Origin: Betaproteobacteria bacterium
GTDB lineage: Bacteria > Pseudomonadota > Gammaproteobacteria > Burkholderiales > Rhodocyclaceae
DNA length: 46,797 nt
NCBI GenBank assembly: GCA_016194935.1
Contig: JACQAO010000020.1
Span: forward strand, 1 to 46,797
Direction: 5' to 3'
The notes under the pieces were generated by a model. That model worked only from the letters and a program-made list of their open reading frames with translations. It was not told the DNA's origin and did no database searches. The translations under genes and the position numbers were made by a program. Shown here one piece after another: positions 1 through 10,378 of this stretch. Each line of letters starts with the position of its first letter. Position 1 is the stretch's first letter.

Positions 1-401
1 TCCGCGATACTCTTGATGACCTTATTCACGCGCTCGAATATTGCCGCCATCTCTTCGTTCTGGCGCAGATTCAGGTCTTCCTTGAACTCCCGCTGCTTGC
101 GCTGAAAATCGCGGTTAAGCTCGTTGAATTCACGCTCCTTGGTGCGCCGGTCGGAATCTGACATGGTCAGGGAGTTCTTTTCCAGATTTTCCTGCATGGT
201 CTGCAACTGCTTGGCCAGTTTTTGCAATTCCTGGTCGCGCTTCTCGAACTCTTTCTCGATCTTTTTCTTGGCCTTGGCGGCATGCGGCGCATCGTTGAGG
301 ATACGCTGGCTATTGACGAAGCCTATTTTTATCTCGGCGTTGGCGGAACCGGCGGCGAACAGGCACGCGGTCGCCAGCAGAAGGAAAATAATCTTATTCA
401 A
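1..401 (-). CDS. skp: Periplasmic chaperone Skp/OmpH (3' end cut by window edge)
   Basis: Skp is the periplasmic chaperone that holds unfolded outer-membrane proteins for the BAM complex. 133 codons are visible; the gene continues past base 1. The protein starts MNKIIFLLLA with a hydrophobic signal peptide ending near ANA (residues about 18-20), then EIKIGFVNSQRIL, the usual OmpH opening, followed by a long charged helix rich in K, E and Q (coiled-coil tentacle). The start is a TTG preceded by AGGAG at 8-10 bases; no ATG gives a signal peptide in this frame. It lies 32 bases after bamA in the same direction, the standard bamA-skp order, so co-transcription is inferred. Missing the C-terminal tail only because of the window boundary. 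Confidence 0.9.
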   Translation of the reverse strand, partial: MNKIIFLLLATACLFAAGSANAEIKIGFVNSQRILNDAPHAAKAKKKIEKEFEKRDQELQKLAKQLQTMQENLEKNSLTMSDSDRRTKEREFNELNRDFQRKQREFKEDLNLRQNEEMAAIFERVNKVIKSIA

Positions 402-433
402 AATGAATCTCCTGAATGCGAACAATGCGAATA

Positions 434-2722
434 TTAAAACACTCCGCCCAACTGGAATTGCAGGCGTTGAACCTTGTCCTCCGGCTTCTTGTTGAGCGGG
501 CTGGCAAAACTGAACTTGAGCGGACCCACCGGCGACGACCAGGATAGCGAGACTCCGGCACTATAACGCAGGTCGGACAATGACATCTTGCTGCCTGCGC
601 CCCACACCTGGCCGCCATCGACAAACACCCCCAGGCGCATCGACTTGTCCTGGCCGCCGCCGGGCAACGGGAACAGCAGCTCGGCGTTGCCGACCACGCG
701 GCGGTTGCCGCCCAGGCGATCCCCCAGCAGCGGATCAATCGGCCCCAGCGATCCGCTGTCATAGCCGCGCACCGAACCTATGCCGCCAGCGTAGTAGTAT
801 TTAAAGAACGGCAGCTGCTGCCCGCCATAGCCGTTGGCGTACCCCAGTTCGCCATTGAGCAACAGTGTGGCGTTGCGGGAAATCGCCGGCAACGGCGTGT
901 AGTTTTGATCCTGGAAGGTGGCGCGGTAATAACGCAAACTGCCGCCAGGCAGCGCGACTTCTCCGATCAGGCGGGTCGAGCGTCCCTTGGTGGGATAAAG
1001 GCGGCTGTCGATGGTTTCCTTGAGCCAGCCGACCGTTCCGAGCAAGGTCGTGGTGGCTGAGCCGAACTGATTAACATAATCCAGGTAACGTAGGGGGCTG
1101 GTCGGAACCAGCGTCAGTTTGGTGGAATCCAGCGACAGACCAAAGTTGATGTAATCGTCCTCGCTGATCGGCAGGCCGTAACGTATGCCCGCGCCCACCG
1201 ATGAACTGCCATAGGCGCCGACCACCAGGGTGTCGGTGTTGGTTTTGCGCTGGTACAGATCGAAACCTCGGCTGATACCGTCGACCGTGTAATACGGATC
1301 GGTGTATGAGAGCGAGTAAACCTTGTTGATCCTGCTGGTGTTGATCTGCACGCCGACTGTCTTGCCGCTGCCAAAAAGATTCTGCTGCTGTACAGAACCG
1401 GACAGGACGAGTTTCTCCGCGCTGGAGAAGCCGGCCCCCAGCGTGATGCTGCCAGTGGGCCTTTCCTTGACGTTCATATTCATATCAACCTGGTCGGTGA
1501 CGCCGGGTACCGCCGGGGTTTCCACGGTGACATCATCAAAATAGCCCAGCCGGTCGACCCGGGTGCGCGACTTGTTGATTTTATCGCCGTCGTACCAACT
1601 CGATTCAAGTTGGCGCAATTCGCGGCGTATGACTTCGTCGCGGGTGCGGGTATTGCCGGTGATGCCGATCTGGCGCACATAAACGCGCCGGCCGGGGTCA
1701 ATGAAAATGGTAAACGCCGCCTGGTGCTTGATCTTGTCGAGCTCCGGCGCGGCATTCACGTTGGCAAAGGCATAACCTTCGTTACCCAGCCGGTCGCTGA
1801 TCTGCTTGGTGGTCTCGGTCAGTTTTTCGCGCGAGAAAGTCTCGCCCGGCCTGAGGCTGACCAGCTTTTTCAGTTCATCTTCCGGCAGCAGCAGATCACC
1901 GGCCAGCTTGACCGAAGACACGGTGTATTTATCGCCTTCGGTGATATTCACCGTGAGATAGATGTGCAGCTTGTCCGGACTGATGGACACCTGGGTGGAG
2001 TCGATGTTGAACTCGAGGTAGCCGCGGTTGAGATAATAGGAGCGCAAATTCTCCAGGTCGCCGGACAGCTTCTGTTTCGAGTATTGGTCGTTCTTGGTGT
2101 ACCAGCTCAGCCAGTTGGGCGTGCGCAGGACGAACAGGTCGAGCAGTTCTTTCTCGGGGAAAGCCTTGGCGCCGATGATGCTGATTTGCTTTATTTTGGC
2201 AATCTCGCCTTCATCCACCTTGAAGTTGATGCCGACCCGGTTACGTTCCAGCGGCGTCACTGTGGTGGTCACGCTGGCTGCGTAGTAGCCGCGTGTCAGG
2301 TATTGGCGTTTAAGTTCCTGCTCGGCTTTATCGACCAGGGCGCGGTCAAAAATCCGTGATTCAGCCAGGCCGATTTCGCGCAGACCCTTGGTGATCTGGT
2401 CTTTTTCAAAAGCCTTCATGCCGACGAAATCGACTGCAGCGATTGCCGGCCTTTCCTCGACCAGCACCACCAGCACGCCGCCCTCGATCTCCAGCCGAAC
2501 ATCCTTGAAGAAGCCGGTGGCGAACAGCGCTTTGATGGCCTGGCTGGCCTTGTCGTCGGTCATGGTCTCGCCGACCTTGACCGGCAGGTAGCTGAACACC
2601 GTGCCGGCCTCGGTACGCTGAATTCCTTCGACACGAATATCCTTGACTACGAACGGCTCAAAGGCGTGGGCCGACGATGCAAATATCGCAGCGACCAGTC
2701 CAGCGATCAGATTTTTATTCAT
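434..2722 (-). CDS. bamA: Outer membrane protein assembly factor BamA
   Basis: Central subunit of the BAM complex that inserts beta-barrel proteins in the outer membrane. 762 residues, normal for the family. Residues 1-20 form a signal peptide ending in AHA; about 23-420 are five POTRA domains (first one begins [10 protein letters not shown]); about 430-762 are the 16-strand barrel, with the conserved RGY motif of loop 6 at 652-654 and a C-terminal phenylalanine as expected for an outer-membrane barrel. The start at 2722 was chosen over an upstream in-frame codon at 2767 because it gives the signal peptide directly and lies 4 bases after the rseP stop. Translation is probably coupled to rseP. 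No lesion seen. Confidence 0.97.
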   Translation of the reverse strand: MNKNLIAGLVAAIFASSAHAFEPFVVKDIRVEGIQRTEAGTVFSYLPVKVGETMTDDKASQAIKALFATGFFKDVRLEIEGGVLVVLVEERPAIAAVDFVGMKAFEKDQITKGLREIGLAESRIFDRALVDKAEQELKRQYLTRGYYAASVTTTVTPLERNRVGINFKVDEGEIAKIKQISIIGAKAFPEKELLDLFVLRTPNWLSWYTKNDQYSKQKLSGDLENLRSYYLNRGYLEFNIDSTQVSISPDKLHIYLTVNITEGDKYTVSSVKLAGDLLLPEDELKKLVSLRPGETFSREKLTETTKQISDRLGNEGYAFANVNAAPELDKIKHQAAFTIFIDPGRRVYVRQIGITGNTRTRDEVIRRELRQLESSWYDGDKINKSRTRVDRLGYFDDVTVETPAVPGVTDQVDMNMNVKERPTGSITLGAGFSSAEKLVLSGSVQQQNLFGSGKTVGVQINTSRINKVYSLSYTDPYYTVDGISRGFDLYQRKTNTDTLVVGAYGSSSVGAGIRYGLPISEDDYINFGLSLDSTKLTLVPTSPLRYLDYVNQFGSATTTLLGTVGWLKETIDSRLYPTKGRSTRLIGEVALPGGSLRYYRATFQDQNYTPLPAISRNATLLLNGELGYANGYGGQQLPFFKYYYAGGIGSVRGYDSGSLGPIDPLLGDRLGGNRRVVGNAELLFPLPGGGQDKSMRLGVFVDGGQVWGAGSKMSLSDLRYSAGVSLSWSSPVGPLKFSFASPLNKKPEDKVQRLQFQLGGVF

Positions 2723-2726
2723 TAAA

Positions 2727-4100
2727 TTATCCGGAAAACAGGCGGTTGATATCGTTATAGAAAGCAAATGCCATAAGCATTAACAGCAGGAAAAGGCCGA
2801 TTTTCTGTCCGATCTCCATCAGTCGCTCGGAGAGCGGGCCGCCTGTGATGATCTCGCCCATATAATACAATAAATGTCCGCCATCCAATATCGGGATGGG
2901 CAGCAGATTGAGCACGCCGAGGCTGATGCTGATCAGCGCCACGAACTTCAGGTAATACGGCCAGCCCAGCCGCGCCGATTGACCGGCGTAATCGGCAATC
3001 GTCACCGGGCCGCTGAGATTTTTCCAGGAAACTTCGCCGACGATCATTTTGCCTATCATCTTCAGGCTGAATATGGAGGTATCCCAGGTCAGCGCGGTCG
3101 CCTTGTTGATGGCCGCCACCACTCCGTAGCGGACTGTGGTGATCAGCCTGGCGCGCAGCGCCGGATCCTCCGCCACCTGGATACCCAGACGCCCTATCCG
3201 CACGCCGCCCTCTTCCACAACAGCCGGCTTCGCCTGAATCGACAGCAGCGTGGCGCCGCGACGTAAATCAAATCGCAAAGCAGCGCCCGGCGCCTGGCGG
3301 ATCGCCGCTGCGACTTCGCTCCAACTGCTGACTGGTCGCCCGGCGATGGCCACGAATTCGTCGCCCGCCCGCATGCCTGCCTGCGCCGCCACCGAATCGG
3401 CGCTGACTTTACCGATGACTGGTTTGAGTTGCGGACGATAGGGATTCAGCCCAAACAGCGCCGGTAAGTCTTTCTCAAGATCGGCAGCGGTGATGGCCTG
3501 GGTGTCGATGCGACGAAACGCGATATCCTGATGTTGATCGATCACTTCCAGCACCACCGGCGTATGCTCCAGCGCCACTTGCAGCAGCGCCCAGCGCATC
3601 TCCTGCCAGGTGGCAACCGGCGCGCCATTGACGCTGCGCACCGTCTCCCCGTTTTGCACCTCTGCCGCCGCCGCCGCGCTTGCAGCAGGCGGCGCAGCGA
3701 GTATCGGGCGCAGCTCCTCTGCGCCGTGCATGAACAGCAGCGCGTAAAGCAGGATCGCCAGCAGCAGGTTGGCCACGGGGCCGGCGGCGACCACCAGGAT
3801 GCGCTTCCATACGCTCTGGCGATTAAAGGCGCGCGCCAGTTCATGCGGCGCTACCGGGCCTTCGCGTTCATCCAGCATTTTGACGTAGCCGCCCAGCGGG
3901 AAGGCCGCGATCACCCATTCAGTAGCATCCGCGCCCAGGCGCTTGAGCAGCAGTGGCCGCCCGAAACCGACCGAGAAGCGCAGCACTTTGACGCCACACA
4001 GACGCGCCACCACATAGTGACCCAGCTCGTGCACTACGATCAGCAGCCCCAGCGCCAATGCGAAGGCGCCGAGATAAAAGAAAAAATTATCGATCATCAT
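2727..4100 (-). CDS. rseP: Site-2 RIP metalloprotease RseP
   Basis: Inner-membrane zinc protease that cleaves anti-sigma factor RseA (sigma-E envelope stress response) and leftover signal peptides. The zinc site HELGH is at residues 24-28 in the first membrane segment; the second zinc ligand motif LDG is near 405-407 in a C-terminal membrane segment. Two PDZ-like regions lie between (about 115-300). 457 residues against about 450 in E. coli. The ATG at 4100 overlaps the dxr stop (ATGA); an adjacent ATG at 4097 is an equally possible start. Sits in the conserved dxr-rseP-bamA order, all envelope functions, and likely translated by coupling to dxr. Confidence 0.96.
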   Translation of the reverse strand: MMIDNFFFYLGAFALALGLLIVVHELGHYVVARLCGVKVLRFSVGFGRPLLLKRLGADATEWVIAAFPLGGYVKMLDEREGPVAPHELARAFNRQSVWKRILVVAAGPVANLLLAILLYALLFMHGAEELRPILAAPPAASAAAAAEVQNGETVRSVNGAPVATWQEMRWALLQVALEHTPVVLEVIDQHQDIAFRRIDTQAITAADLEKDLPALFGLNPYRPQLKPVIGKVSADSVAAQAGMRAGDEFVAIAGRPVSSWSEVAAAIRQAPGAALRFDLRRGATLLSIQAKPAVVEEGGVRIGRLGIQVAEDPALRARLITTVRYGVVAAINKATALTWDTSIFSLKMIGKMIVGEVSWKNLSGPVTIADYAGQSARLGWPYYLKFVALISISLGVLNLLPIPILDGGHLLYYMGEIITGGPLSERLMEIGQKIGLFLLLMLMAFAFYNDINRLFSG

Positions 4101-5311
4101 TGCCGATCTTGCCGATCTTGCCAATTCACCACGATGACTTCGGCAGCAGCGCGGGCCTGGGCATTGACCGCCATCACCGCGTCAATATCCGGCAGCGCTA
4201 CAACGGGAAACCGATCCAGCACCGCCGCAATAACCTCGGCGATGCGCAGGAATGGCAGTCGCCCGGCCAGAAAAGCCGCCACCGCCACTTCATTTGCGGC
4301 ATTCAGCAATGCCGGCGCACTGCCAGCAGCGCGCAGCGCCCGATACGCCAGCGCCAGGCAGGGGAAGCGCTGCTCGTCGGGACGTTCAAAATTCAACTGG
4401 CCGGCGGCAAACAGATCGAGTGGCGCGACACCCGCCTCGATCCGCTGCGGATACGCCAGGGCATGGGCAATCGGGGTACGCATATCCGGATTGCCAAGCT
4501 GCGCCAGCACCGAGCCGTCAGCGTACTCCACCAGCGAATGAACGATGCTCTGCGGATGAATGACGACCTCAATCCGCTCTGCCGGCACATTGAACAGCCA
4601 GTGCGCTTCGATCACTTCGAGACCCTTGTTCATCATGGTGGCGGAATCAACGGAGATCTTGCGCCCCATCACCCAGTTCGGATGAGCGCATGCCTGTTGC
4701 GGCGTGACCTGCGCCAGTTGTTCGAGCGGCGTAGTACGGAACGGCCCGCCCGAGGCGGTGAGGAGAATGCGCCGCACGCCGCTGGCTTCGAAAGAACCGG
4801 CATAGTCAGCCGGCAGGGACTGGAACACCGCGTTGTGCTCGCTGTCGATGGGCAGCAAGACCGCTCCGGCCCGGCGTACTTCGGCCATGAACAGCGCCCC
4901 GGCCATCACCAGCGCCTCTTTGTTGGCGAGCAGCACGCGCTTGCCGGCACGCACCGCCGCCAGGGTCGGCGTCAGGCCGGCAGCGCCGACGATAGCCGCC
5001 ATGACGGTATCCGCCTCGCCTAATGCCGCAACCTGTTCCAGCCCGCGCGTGCCGGTCAAAATTTCGGTGTTGAGGCCCGCCGCGCGCAGTTCACCTGACA
5101 ACACCCGCGCATCCTGGTCGCTGGCCACCACGGCATAACGCGGACGGTGGGTAATACACAGCCGCGCCAGTTCGTTGATTCGGGTATGCGCCGTCAGCGC
5201 CAGTATCTCGAAGCGCTCAGGATGGCGTGAGACCACATCGAGGGTGCTGAGCCCGATTGATCCGGTCGCGCCGAGGATCGTCAAGCGCTGTTTTTTAGTG
5301 GTCTCAGTCAT
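4097..5311 (-). CDS. dxr: 1-deoxy-D-xylulose 5-phosphate reductoisomerase
   Basis: Converts DXP to MEP with NADPH, the first committed step of the MEP isoprenoid pathway, which feeds the UppS product encoded upstream in the same operon. 404 residues, family length about 400. NADPH-binding GATGSIG is at residues 14-20; the catalytic/metal region includes [11 protein letters not shown] and [13 protein letters not shown], both canonical. Start ATG at 5311 is one base after the cdsA stop. The extreme C-terminus reads QDRQDRQ, encoded by a tandem 9-base repeat (4100-4118), an odd but harmless-looking tail. The stop overlaps the rseP start. Confidence 0.96.
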   Translation of the reverse strand: MTETTKKQRLTILGATGSIGLSTLDVVSRHPERFEILALTAHTRINELARLCITHRPRYAVVASDQDARVLSGELRAAGLNTEILTGTRGLEQVAALGEADTVMAAIVGAAGLTPTLAAVRAGKRVLLANKEALVMAGALFMAEVRRAGAVLLPIDSEHNAVFQSLPADYAGSFEASGVRRILLTASGGPFRTTPLEQLAQVTPQQACAHPNWVMGRKISVDSATMMNKGLEVIEAHWLFNVPAERIEVVIHPQSIVHSLVEYADGSVLAQLGNPDMRTPIAHALAYPQRIEAGVAPLDLFAAGQLNFERPDEQRFPCLALAYRALRAAGSAPALLNAANEVAVAAFLAGRLPFLRIAEVIAAVLDRFPVVALPDIDAVMAVNAQARAAAEVIVVNWQDRQDRQ

Positions 5312-5312
5312 C

Positions 5313-6119
5313 TCAAGCACCCAGCAATACCGCCAGGCCGACCAGCGGCAAGGTCGAGGTGAGGCTGTCGATGCGGTCGAGTATGCCGCCGTGGCCGGGG
5401 AGCAGCGCGCTGCTGTCCTTGACGCCCGCCTGGCGTTTGACCAGCGATTCAAACAAGTCGCCGAGAATGCTGACGACGGTGAGCAGCAACGCGCCGATGA
5501 TCGCCAAAATAATTTGCAGCAGCGACAACTTTGCCAGCCAACCCATGCTCCCGGCGAGTACCGCTGCATAGACGAGCACGGCAAAGGCCGCGCCCAGCGC
5601 ACCCTCCCAGGTTTTGCCGGGACTGATGTACGGCGCCAGCTTATGCCTGCCGAAGGCGCGGCCAGTGAAATAGGCGGCGATATCGGCGATCCACACCAAC
5701 GCCATCGCCGCCAGCAGCAGCCAGGGACTATGCGTGTAAAGCGACACCATGCCGGCCCAACTGGGAATCAGCAACAGCCAGCCGATCAGAAAACCTGTCG
5801 TGTCGGCATGCAGCAGCCAGCGCTGGCGGAACCACAGCGGTACCAGCAGCAACCAGAAAACCAGCGCCAGCAGCCAGAGTGCTGTCAGCAGCGCAGCAGA
5901 CATGCCAAAGGCATATATGGCGGCGCAGGGCAGCCAGGTGGCCAGGCCGTACAGCCAGCGTCCGTGGACGCTGGCTTTGAGCAAGCCGGCCCACTCCCAG
6001 GCGGCAATTGCGGCTATCGCCGTGAAGATCGCCACCATGCCGGCCTGAGGCAGCAAAAATAACGCCGCAAGCAGCCCCGTGACGAGCAGCAGTGCGGTGA
6101 TGACCCGCGTTTTAAGCAT
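5313..6119 (-). CDS. cdsA: Phosphatidate cytidylyltransferase
   Basis: Makes CDP-diacylglycerol from phosphatidic acid and CTP, the precursor of all phospholipids; integral inner-membrane enzyme. 268 residues with about seven or eight hydrophobic segments. The family signature is visible near the C-terminus as [13 protein letters not shown] followed by [13 protein letters not shown], with the conserved K-D and D-R pairs. Start ATG at 6119 overlaps the uppS stop by 8 bases (ATGCTTAA), so translation is likely coupled. Neighbours uppS and dxr place it in the usual frr-uppS-cdsA-dxr order. Confidence 0.95.
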   Translation of the reverse strand: MLKTRVITALLLVTGLLAALFLLPQAGMVAIFTAIAAIAAWEWAGLLKASVHGRWLYGLATWLPCAAIYAFGMSAALLTALWLLALVFWLLLVPLWFRQRWLLHADTTGFLIGWLLLIPSWAGMVSLYTHSPWLLLAAMALVWIADIAAYFTGRAFGRHKLAPYISPGKTWEGALGAAFAVLVYAAVLAGSMGWLAKLSLLQIILAIIGALLLTVVSILGDLFESLVKRQAGVKDSSALLPGHGGILDRIDSLTSTLPLVGLAVLLGA

Positions 6120-6933
6120 CTTGGCCTTGGCTATGCGGCTGGATATCTTCGCTGTGAAGCGCCATTGCGGGTTCGGGTTGATGAGCGGCATGCAATTGTT
6201 CGCTGGTGCGACCAAAGCGACGCTCGCGTTCGCGGAAAGATCCGATAGCGGCGTCGAGTGCGGCAGTGTCGAACTCCGGCCACAGCGTGTCGGTGAAATA
6301 CAGCTCGGTGTAAGCCAGTTGCCACAGCAGGAAGTTACTGATGCGCTGCTCGCCGCCGGTGCGGATAAACAGGTCCGGCTCCGGCGCATAGGCCATCGCC
6401 AGATAGGTCGCCAGGTCGGCCTCGATGAAATTCGAGCGCTTGCCGGGGTGCGCCAGCAGCATGCGCTCGATGGCTTGCAGGATGTCCCAGCGCCCGCCGT
6501 AATTCGCCGCGACGGTTACTGTCAGGCGGGTGTTGGCGGCGGTCAGCGCTTCGCCGCGACGGATCATTTCGCACAGCCTGGGTTCAAAGCGCGACAGATC
6601 ACCGACCACCCGCAGACGGATGCCATTCTCGTGCATCTTTGTCACTTCAACTTCCAGAGCGCGCATGAACAAACCCATCAGGAAAGTGACTTCCTCGGGC
6701 GGACGCCGCCAGTTTTCGGAACTGAAGGCAAACAGGGTCAGATACCGGATATCGCGTTCGATACAGGCTTTGATTACCGAGCGCACGGTTTCCACGCCGC
6801 GCTTGTGTCCGGCTGCCCTCGGCAGGTGGCGTTTTTTGGCCCAGCGGCCATTGCCATCCATGATGATGGCGAGATGACGCGGCACACTGCTGGACGCGGG
6901 AACTTCCTGGGTGGAACTGGAGAACAGGCTCAC
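6112..6933 (-). CDS. uppS: Undecaprenyl diphosphate synthase
   Basis: Cis-prenyltransferase that extends farnesyl diphosphate with eight isopentenyl units to the C55 carrier lipid of peptidoglycan and O-antigen synthesis. 273 residues. The catalytic aspartate is in DGNGRW (D26); other conserved blocks are [16 protein letters not shown] and [17 protein letters not shown]. The start is GTG, with AGAGGG about 9 bases upstream; the nearby ATG is out of frame. It is separated from frr by a 158-base inverted-repeat element (6974-7131), so its expression may be buffered from upstream translation genes. Confidence 0.94.
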   Translation of the reverse strand: MSLFSSSTQEVPASSSVPRHLAIIMDGNGRWAKKRHLPRAAGHKRGVETVRSVIKACIERDIRYLTLFAFSSENWRRPPEEVTFLMGLFMRALEVEVTKMHENGIRLRVVGDLSRFEPRLCEMIRRGEALTAANTRLTVTVAANYGGRWDILQAIERMLLAHPGKRSNFIEADLATYLAMAYAPEPDLFIRTGGEQRISNFLLWQLAYTELYFTDTLWPEFDTAALDAAIGSFRERERRFGRTSEQLHAAHQPEPAMALHSEDIQPHSQGQDA

Positions 6934-6973
6934 GAGACCATCCCTCTGTGGCTACTTGAAAGATACGCCGGTC

Positions 6974-7131
6974 AGAGCTTGTGAATAAATCGTAGCGAGC
7001 GGGCCGCAGCGGGGTGCGGACGGAGCACAGCTACCGGAATGTACGTTGTTGTACATGAGGATAGCCGAACTTGCCAAATGAGCCGCCCAATCCCCGATCC
7101 GGCCCGCGCAGTAGATTTATTCACAAGCTCT
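6974..7131. repeat. 158-bp element with perfect 18-bp terminal inverted repeats
   Basis: The arms AGAGCTTGTGAATAAATC (6974-6991) and its exact reverse complement (7114-7131) enclose about 120 bases with no ORF. Next to the arms the sequences are also partly complementary (GCGGGCC near 6998-7005 against GGCCCGC near 7101-7107), so the whole element can fold as one long interrupted hairpin. A smaller internal stem, TGTAC/GTACA, lies at 7040-7055. One arm begins on the last base of the frr stop codon. Architecture fits a non-autonomous MITE-like or REP-type element, or a structured mRNA spacer. I saw no second copy in this window. Confidence 0.75.
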
Positions 7132-7688
7132 CAGACAAGCATCAGGTCTTTTTCTTTGTCGGCGAGCATCTTGTCGATCTCGACGACATAACGGTCGGTC
7201 AGCTTCTGTATCTCATCCTGGATTCGGCGCTCATCGTCTTCCGAAATCTCTTTCTTTTTCAGCGCCTCTTTGAGATGCGTGTTGGCGTCGCGGCGCTGAT
7301 TGCGCACGGCGATCTTGGCGTTCTCGGCCTCGTGCTTGACCATCTTGATCAGCTCGCGGCGGCGCTCTTCGGTCAGGGCTGGAGTCGGCACGCGAATCAC
7401 GTCGCCCTGGGTAGCCGGATTCAGGCCCAGATCGGCGTCGCGGATGGCTTTTTCGACCTTGGCTATCATGGGTTTTTCCCAAGGCTGGACGCCGATGGTG
7501 CGGGCATCGATCAGGGTGATATTGGCGACCTGGCTGATCGGCGCCATCGAGCCGTAATAATCAACCTGGACATGGTCGAGTATGCCGGGATGCGCGCGAC
7601 CGGTACGCACCTTGCCGAGATCGTTTTTCAACGCCTCCAGCGACTTCTGCATTTTCTGCTCGGTGGTTTTCTTGAGTTCGGCAATCAT
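7131..7688 (-). CDS. frr: Ribosome recycling factor
   Basis: Splits post-termination ribosomes together with EF-G. 185 residues, exactly the family size, with the typical three-helix pattern: N-terminal [22 protein letters not shown], domain II around [14 protein letters not shown], and [23 protein letters not shown]. Start ATG at 7688 has GAGGAG 7-12 bases upstream. The stop codon touches the inverted-repeat element 6974-7131. Part of the rpsB-tsf-pyrH-frr operon. Confidence 0.97.
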   Translation of the reverse strand: MIAELKKTTEQKMQKSLEALKNDLGKVRTGRAHPGILDHVQVDYYGSMAPISQVANITLIDARTIGVQPWEKPMIAKVEKAIRDADLGLNPATQGDVIRVPTPALTEERRRELIKMVKHEAENAKIAVRNQRRDANTHLKEALKKKEISEDDERRIQDEIQKLTDRYVVEIDKMLADKEKDLMLV

Positions 7689-7698
7689 CCTGCGCTCC

Positions 7699-8424
7699 TC
7701 AGCAATGCACCATGGTGCCTTCGTCCTCGCCCTGCACCACGCGCTTCAGGGCGCCTTCCTTGAAGATCGAGAAGACATTGATGGGCAAGCGCTGGTCGCG
7801 GCACAAAGCCAGCGCGGTGGCGTCCATGACTTTCAGGTTACGGTTGATGGCTTCGTCGAAACTGATCCGCGTATAGCGCGTGGCGTCGGGGTTGCTCACC
7901 GGATCGGCAGTGTAGACGCCATCCACCTTGGTGGCTTTCAGGACGATTTCGGCGCCGATTTCAGAGCCGCGCAGGGCGGCGGCGGTATCGGTGGTAAAGA
8001 ACGGATTGCCGGTACCTGCGGCAAACACCAGTATCTTGCCTTCTTCCAGGTAACGGATCGCCTTGCCGCGGATATAGGGCTCGACCACCTGCTCGATATT
8101 CAGCGCCGACTGCACGCGACCGTTCAGCCCCGCCTGGCGCATCGCATCGGCCAGCGCCATGGCGTTCATCACTGTCGCCAGCATGCCCATGTAATCGGCG
8201 GTGGCCCGGTCCATGCCGGTTGAAGCGCCCGCCAGGCCGCGAAAAATATTACCGCCGCCGATGACCACGGCGATTTCCACGCCCAGCTTGGCGACGCTGT
8301 CGATTTCGGAGACGATGCGCGCCAGGGTGGCCGGATTAATGCCATAAGCATCATCACCCATCAAGGCCTCGCCCGAAAGCTTGACCAGAATGCGTTTGTA
8401 GAGGCTTTTTTCCGTGGCGGGCAT
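7699..8424 (-). CDS. pyrH: UMP kinase
   Basis: Phosphorylates UMP to UDP with ATP; hexameric cytosolic enzyme of pyrimidine synthesis, allosterically regulated by GTP and UTP in this family. 241 residues from the ATG at 8424. Visible blocks: [67 protein letters not shown] two codons upstream (8430) is an alternative start; I prefer ATG because it matches the usual N-terminal length. Neither has a strong Shine-Dalgarno. Lies 10 bases before frr and 8 bases after tsf. Confidence 0.96.
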   Translation of the reverse strand: MPATEKSLYKRILVKLSGEALMGDDAYGINPATLARIVSEIDSVAKLGVEIAVVIGGGNIFRGLAGASTGMDRATADYMGMLATVMNAMALADAMRQAGLNGRVQSALNIEQVVEPYIRGKAIRYLEEGKILVFAAGTGNPFFTTDTAAALRGSEIGAEIVLKATKVDGVYTADPVSNPDATRYTRISFDEAINRNLKVMDATALALCRDQRLPINVFSIFKEGALKRVVQGEDEGTMVHC

Positions 8425-8432
8425 GCTCAAGT

Positions 8433-9344
8433 CTAGTGGTTTGATTTGGCGGCGGTGGCGGCAGCAGCGGTTTGGGCGGCAACTTCGGCGGCGAAATCGT
8501 TGTGTTTCTTTTCGATGCCTTCGCCAACGATATACAGTGTAAATCCCGCCACTGTGGCGCCTTTGCTTTTCAGCAATTGCTCGATGGTCTGCTTGCCGTC
8601 CTCGGCCTTGACGAAAACCTGGCCGAGCAGGGTTACTTCCTTGAGGAATTTTTGCACGGTGCCTTCAGCGATTTTTTCCAGCATCGCCTCCGGCTTGCCG
8701 GCTTCGCGCGCTTTCTCGATGGCAATGCGGCGTTCGGCAGCCAGCAGGTCGGCGGAAACACCCGAGGCATCCAGTGATTTCGGCTTGGCGGCGGCAATAT
8801 GCATCGCCAGATCTTTGGCGAGTTGTTCGTCGCCGCCGATCACGTCAACCATTACGCCGATCTTGCTGCCGCCATGCACATAGGTGGTCAGCTTGCCCTG
8901 GGCGGCAATGCGGACAAAACGGCGCAGCGACAAATTCTCGCCGATCTTGCCAATCAGTGCGGTGCGCGTAGCCTCGACCGTAGCTCCGCCCAGGCTCAAA
9001 CCGGACAACGCTGCGACATCCGCCGGGCTCTGCCTGGCCACCAACTCGGCCAGACCTTTGGCAAGTCCAATGAAATCGTCGTTCTTGGCGACAAAATCGG
9101 TCTCGCAGTTAACTTCGATCATCGCGCCCAGTTTGCCATCGCCGGACAGGTAAAGGCCGACGATGCCTTCGGCAGCGATACGGCCAGCGGCCTTGCTGGC
9201 CTTGCTGCCCAGCTTGACGCGGAGGATTTCCTCGGCCTTGTCGAGGTCGCCATTGGCCTCAGTCAGCGCCCTCTTGCACTCCATCATCGGCGCGTCGGTT
9301 TTTTCGCGCAGTTCCTTGACCATGCTTGCGGTAATTTCCGCCAT
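8433..9344 (-). CDS. tsf: Translation elongation factor Ts
   Basis: Guanine nucleotide exchange factor for EF-Tu. 303 residues, somewhat longer than E. coli (283) but normal for betaproteobacteria. N-terminal UBA-like domain with [16 protein letters not shown] (residues 12-27; the position of the family's TGAGMMDCK is TDAPMMECK here, as often in this class), then the second signature [21 protein letters not shown] (about 57-77). Start ATG at 9344 with GGAG upstream. Follows rpsB by 35 bases. Confidence 0.96.
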   Translation of the reverse strand: MAEITASMVKELREKTDAPMMECKRALTEANGDLDKAEEILRVKLGSKASKAAGRIAAEGIVGLYLSGDGKLGAMIEVNCETDFVAKNDDFIGLAKGLAELVARQSPADVAALSGLSLGGATVEATRTALIGKIGENLSLRRFVRIAAQGKLTTYVHGGSKIGVMVDVIGGDEQLAKDLAMHIAAAKPKSLDASGVSADLLAAERRIAIEKAREAGKPEAMLEKIAEGTVQKFLKEVTLLGQVFVKAEDGKQTIEQLLKSKGATVAGFTLYIVGEGIEKKHNDFAAEVAAQTAAAATAAKSNH

Positions 9345-9379
9345 TGCTCTGCTCCAGATTCAATAATCGGTGTTCAAAC

Positions 9380-10132
9380 TTACTGCGCCGTTTCTTCCTC
9401 GACTTCGACGAATTCGTCTTCGCCGGCCACTACCTGCACCAGCTCGTTGAGGGACTGGCTGCGGCCTTCCAGGATGGCGTCGGCGACGCCGCGCGCGTAC
9501 AGGCGGATGGCGCGGCTGGAATCGTCGTTGCCGGGAATGATGTAATTCACGCCGTCGGGCGAATGGTTGGTATCAACCACGCCGACCACCGGAATGCCCA
9601 GCTTGCCGGCTTCGGTGATGGCGATCTTGTGAAAGCCGACGTCGATGACGAAAATCGCATCCGGCAGCCCCGGCATATCCTTGATGCCGCCCATGCTCTT
9701 TTGCAGTTTCTCGAGTTCGCGCTTGGCCATCAAGCCTTCTTTTTTGCTCATGCGCTCGAAGGAACCGTCTGTAACCATCTGTTCCAGGTCTTTGAGCCGC
9801 TTGATCGACAGCTTGACGGTCTTGAAGTTGGTGAGCATGCCGCCCAGCCAGCGTTCATCGACATAAGGCATGCCGGCGCGCTGCGCTTCTTCGGCGAGAA
9901 TCTCGCGCGCCTGGCGTTTGGTGCTGACAAACAGGATGGCGCCTTTTTTGGCTGCCAGCTTCCTCACAAAAGCGATGGCTTCCTGATATTTGGTCAGGGT
10001 TGTTTCCAGGTTGATGATGTGGATTTTGTTGCGATGGCCGAAAATAAAAGGGGCCATCTTGGGGTTCCAGAAGCGCGTCTGGTGTCCGAAATGGACACCC
10101 GCCTCCAGCATTTCACGCATGGTCGTTGACAT
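9380..10132 (-). CDS. rpsB: 30S ribosomal protein S2
   Basis: Small-subunit protein S2. 250 residues. Conserved features: [17 protein letters not shown] at the N-terminus, [31 protein letters not shown], and [23 protein letters not shown] near residues 190-210. The C-terminus is acidic ([10 protein letters not shown]). Start ATG at 10132 with GGAGA 7-11 bases upstream. First gene of the operon that runs to skp; its promoter and long leader are at 10133-10323. Confidence 0.97.
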   Translation of the reverse strand: MSTTMREMLEAGVHFGHQTRFWNPKMAPFIFGHRNKIHIINLETTLTKYQEAIAFVRKLAAKKGAILFVSTKRQAREILAEEAQRAGMPYVDERWLGGMLTNFKTVKLSIKRLKDLEQMVTDGSFERMSKKEGLMAKRELEKLQKSMGGIKDMPGLPDAIFVIDVGFHKIAITEAGKLGIPVVGVVDTNHSPDGVNYIIPGNDDSSRAIRLYARGVADAILEGRSQSLNELVQVVAGEDEFVEVEEETAQ

Positions 10133-10287
10133 TCAGGTTCTCCGAATAGGGTTAAAACCGCCGCCCGGCCGTGCTGCTCCAGTATCAGTGGAGCCACCCT
10201 TTCGGCGCCAGGCGTGTGGATTTTGTTGCAAAAATTGCCGGGTCTGGGTGCGAACAGGTGCGAATACTCGCGTCCAGATACGACAAG
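10133..10287 (-). ncRNA. rpsB mRNA leader with hairpin, possible S2 autoregulation site
   Basis: About 155 transcribed bases separate the predicted start site from the rpsB ATG, long for a simple leader. It contains the perfect hairpin GCTCCA/TGGAGC with a 7-base loop (10176-10194) and a G+C-rich region around it. rpsB leaders in gammaproteobacteria carry a structured element through which S2 represses its own operon; that this leader does the same is inference, since I cannot align it to that motif. No U-run follows the hairpin, so it is not a terminator. Confidence 0.4.
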
Positions 10288-10293
10288 CCCAGA

Positions 10294-10323
10294 ATTATAA
10301 CGGTTTTTATCCACTGCTATCAA
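10294..10323 (-). promoter_or_regulatory. Sigma-70 promoter of the rpsB operon
   Basis: On the minus strand TTGATA (10318-10323) and TATAAT (10294-10299) are separated by 18 bases, a near-consensus housekeeping promoter. It faces rpsB and would start transcription about 155 bases before the ATG. It is the only strong promoter seen in the 10 kb minus-strand operon. Confidence 0.8.
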
Positions 10324-10378
10324 GTCAATTTGCCCGTCAGCGGGTAGAATTCATCCATTCAATTCCACATAGCCCCCA

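Noticed and set aside
1610..2359. Long open frame of 249 codons on the plus strand inside bamA
   Set aside because: It is antisense to a strong core gene, with no recognisable domain; high G+C makes such shadows common. Same for plus-strand frames over def, smc and dxr.
10176..10194. Intrinsic terminator for map or rpsB side
   Set aside because: The hairpin lacks a T-run on either strand; it lies in the rpsB leader.
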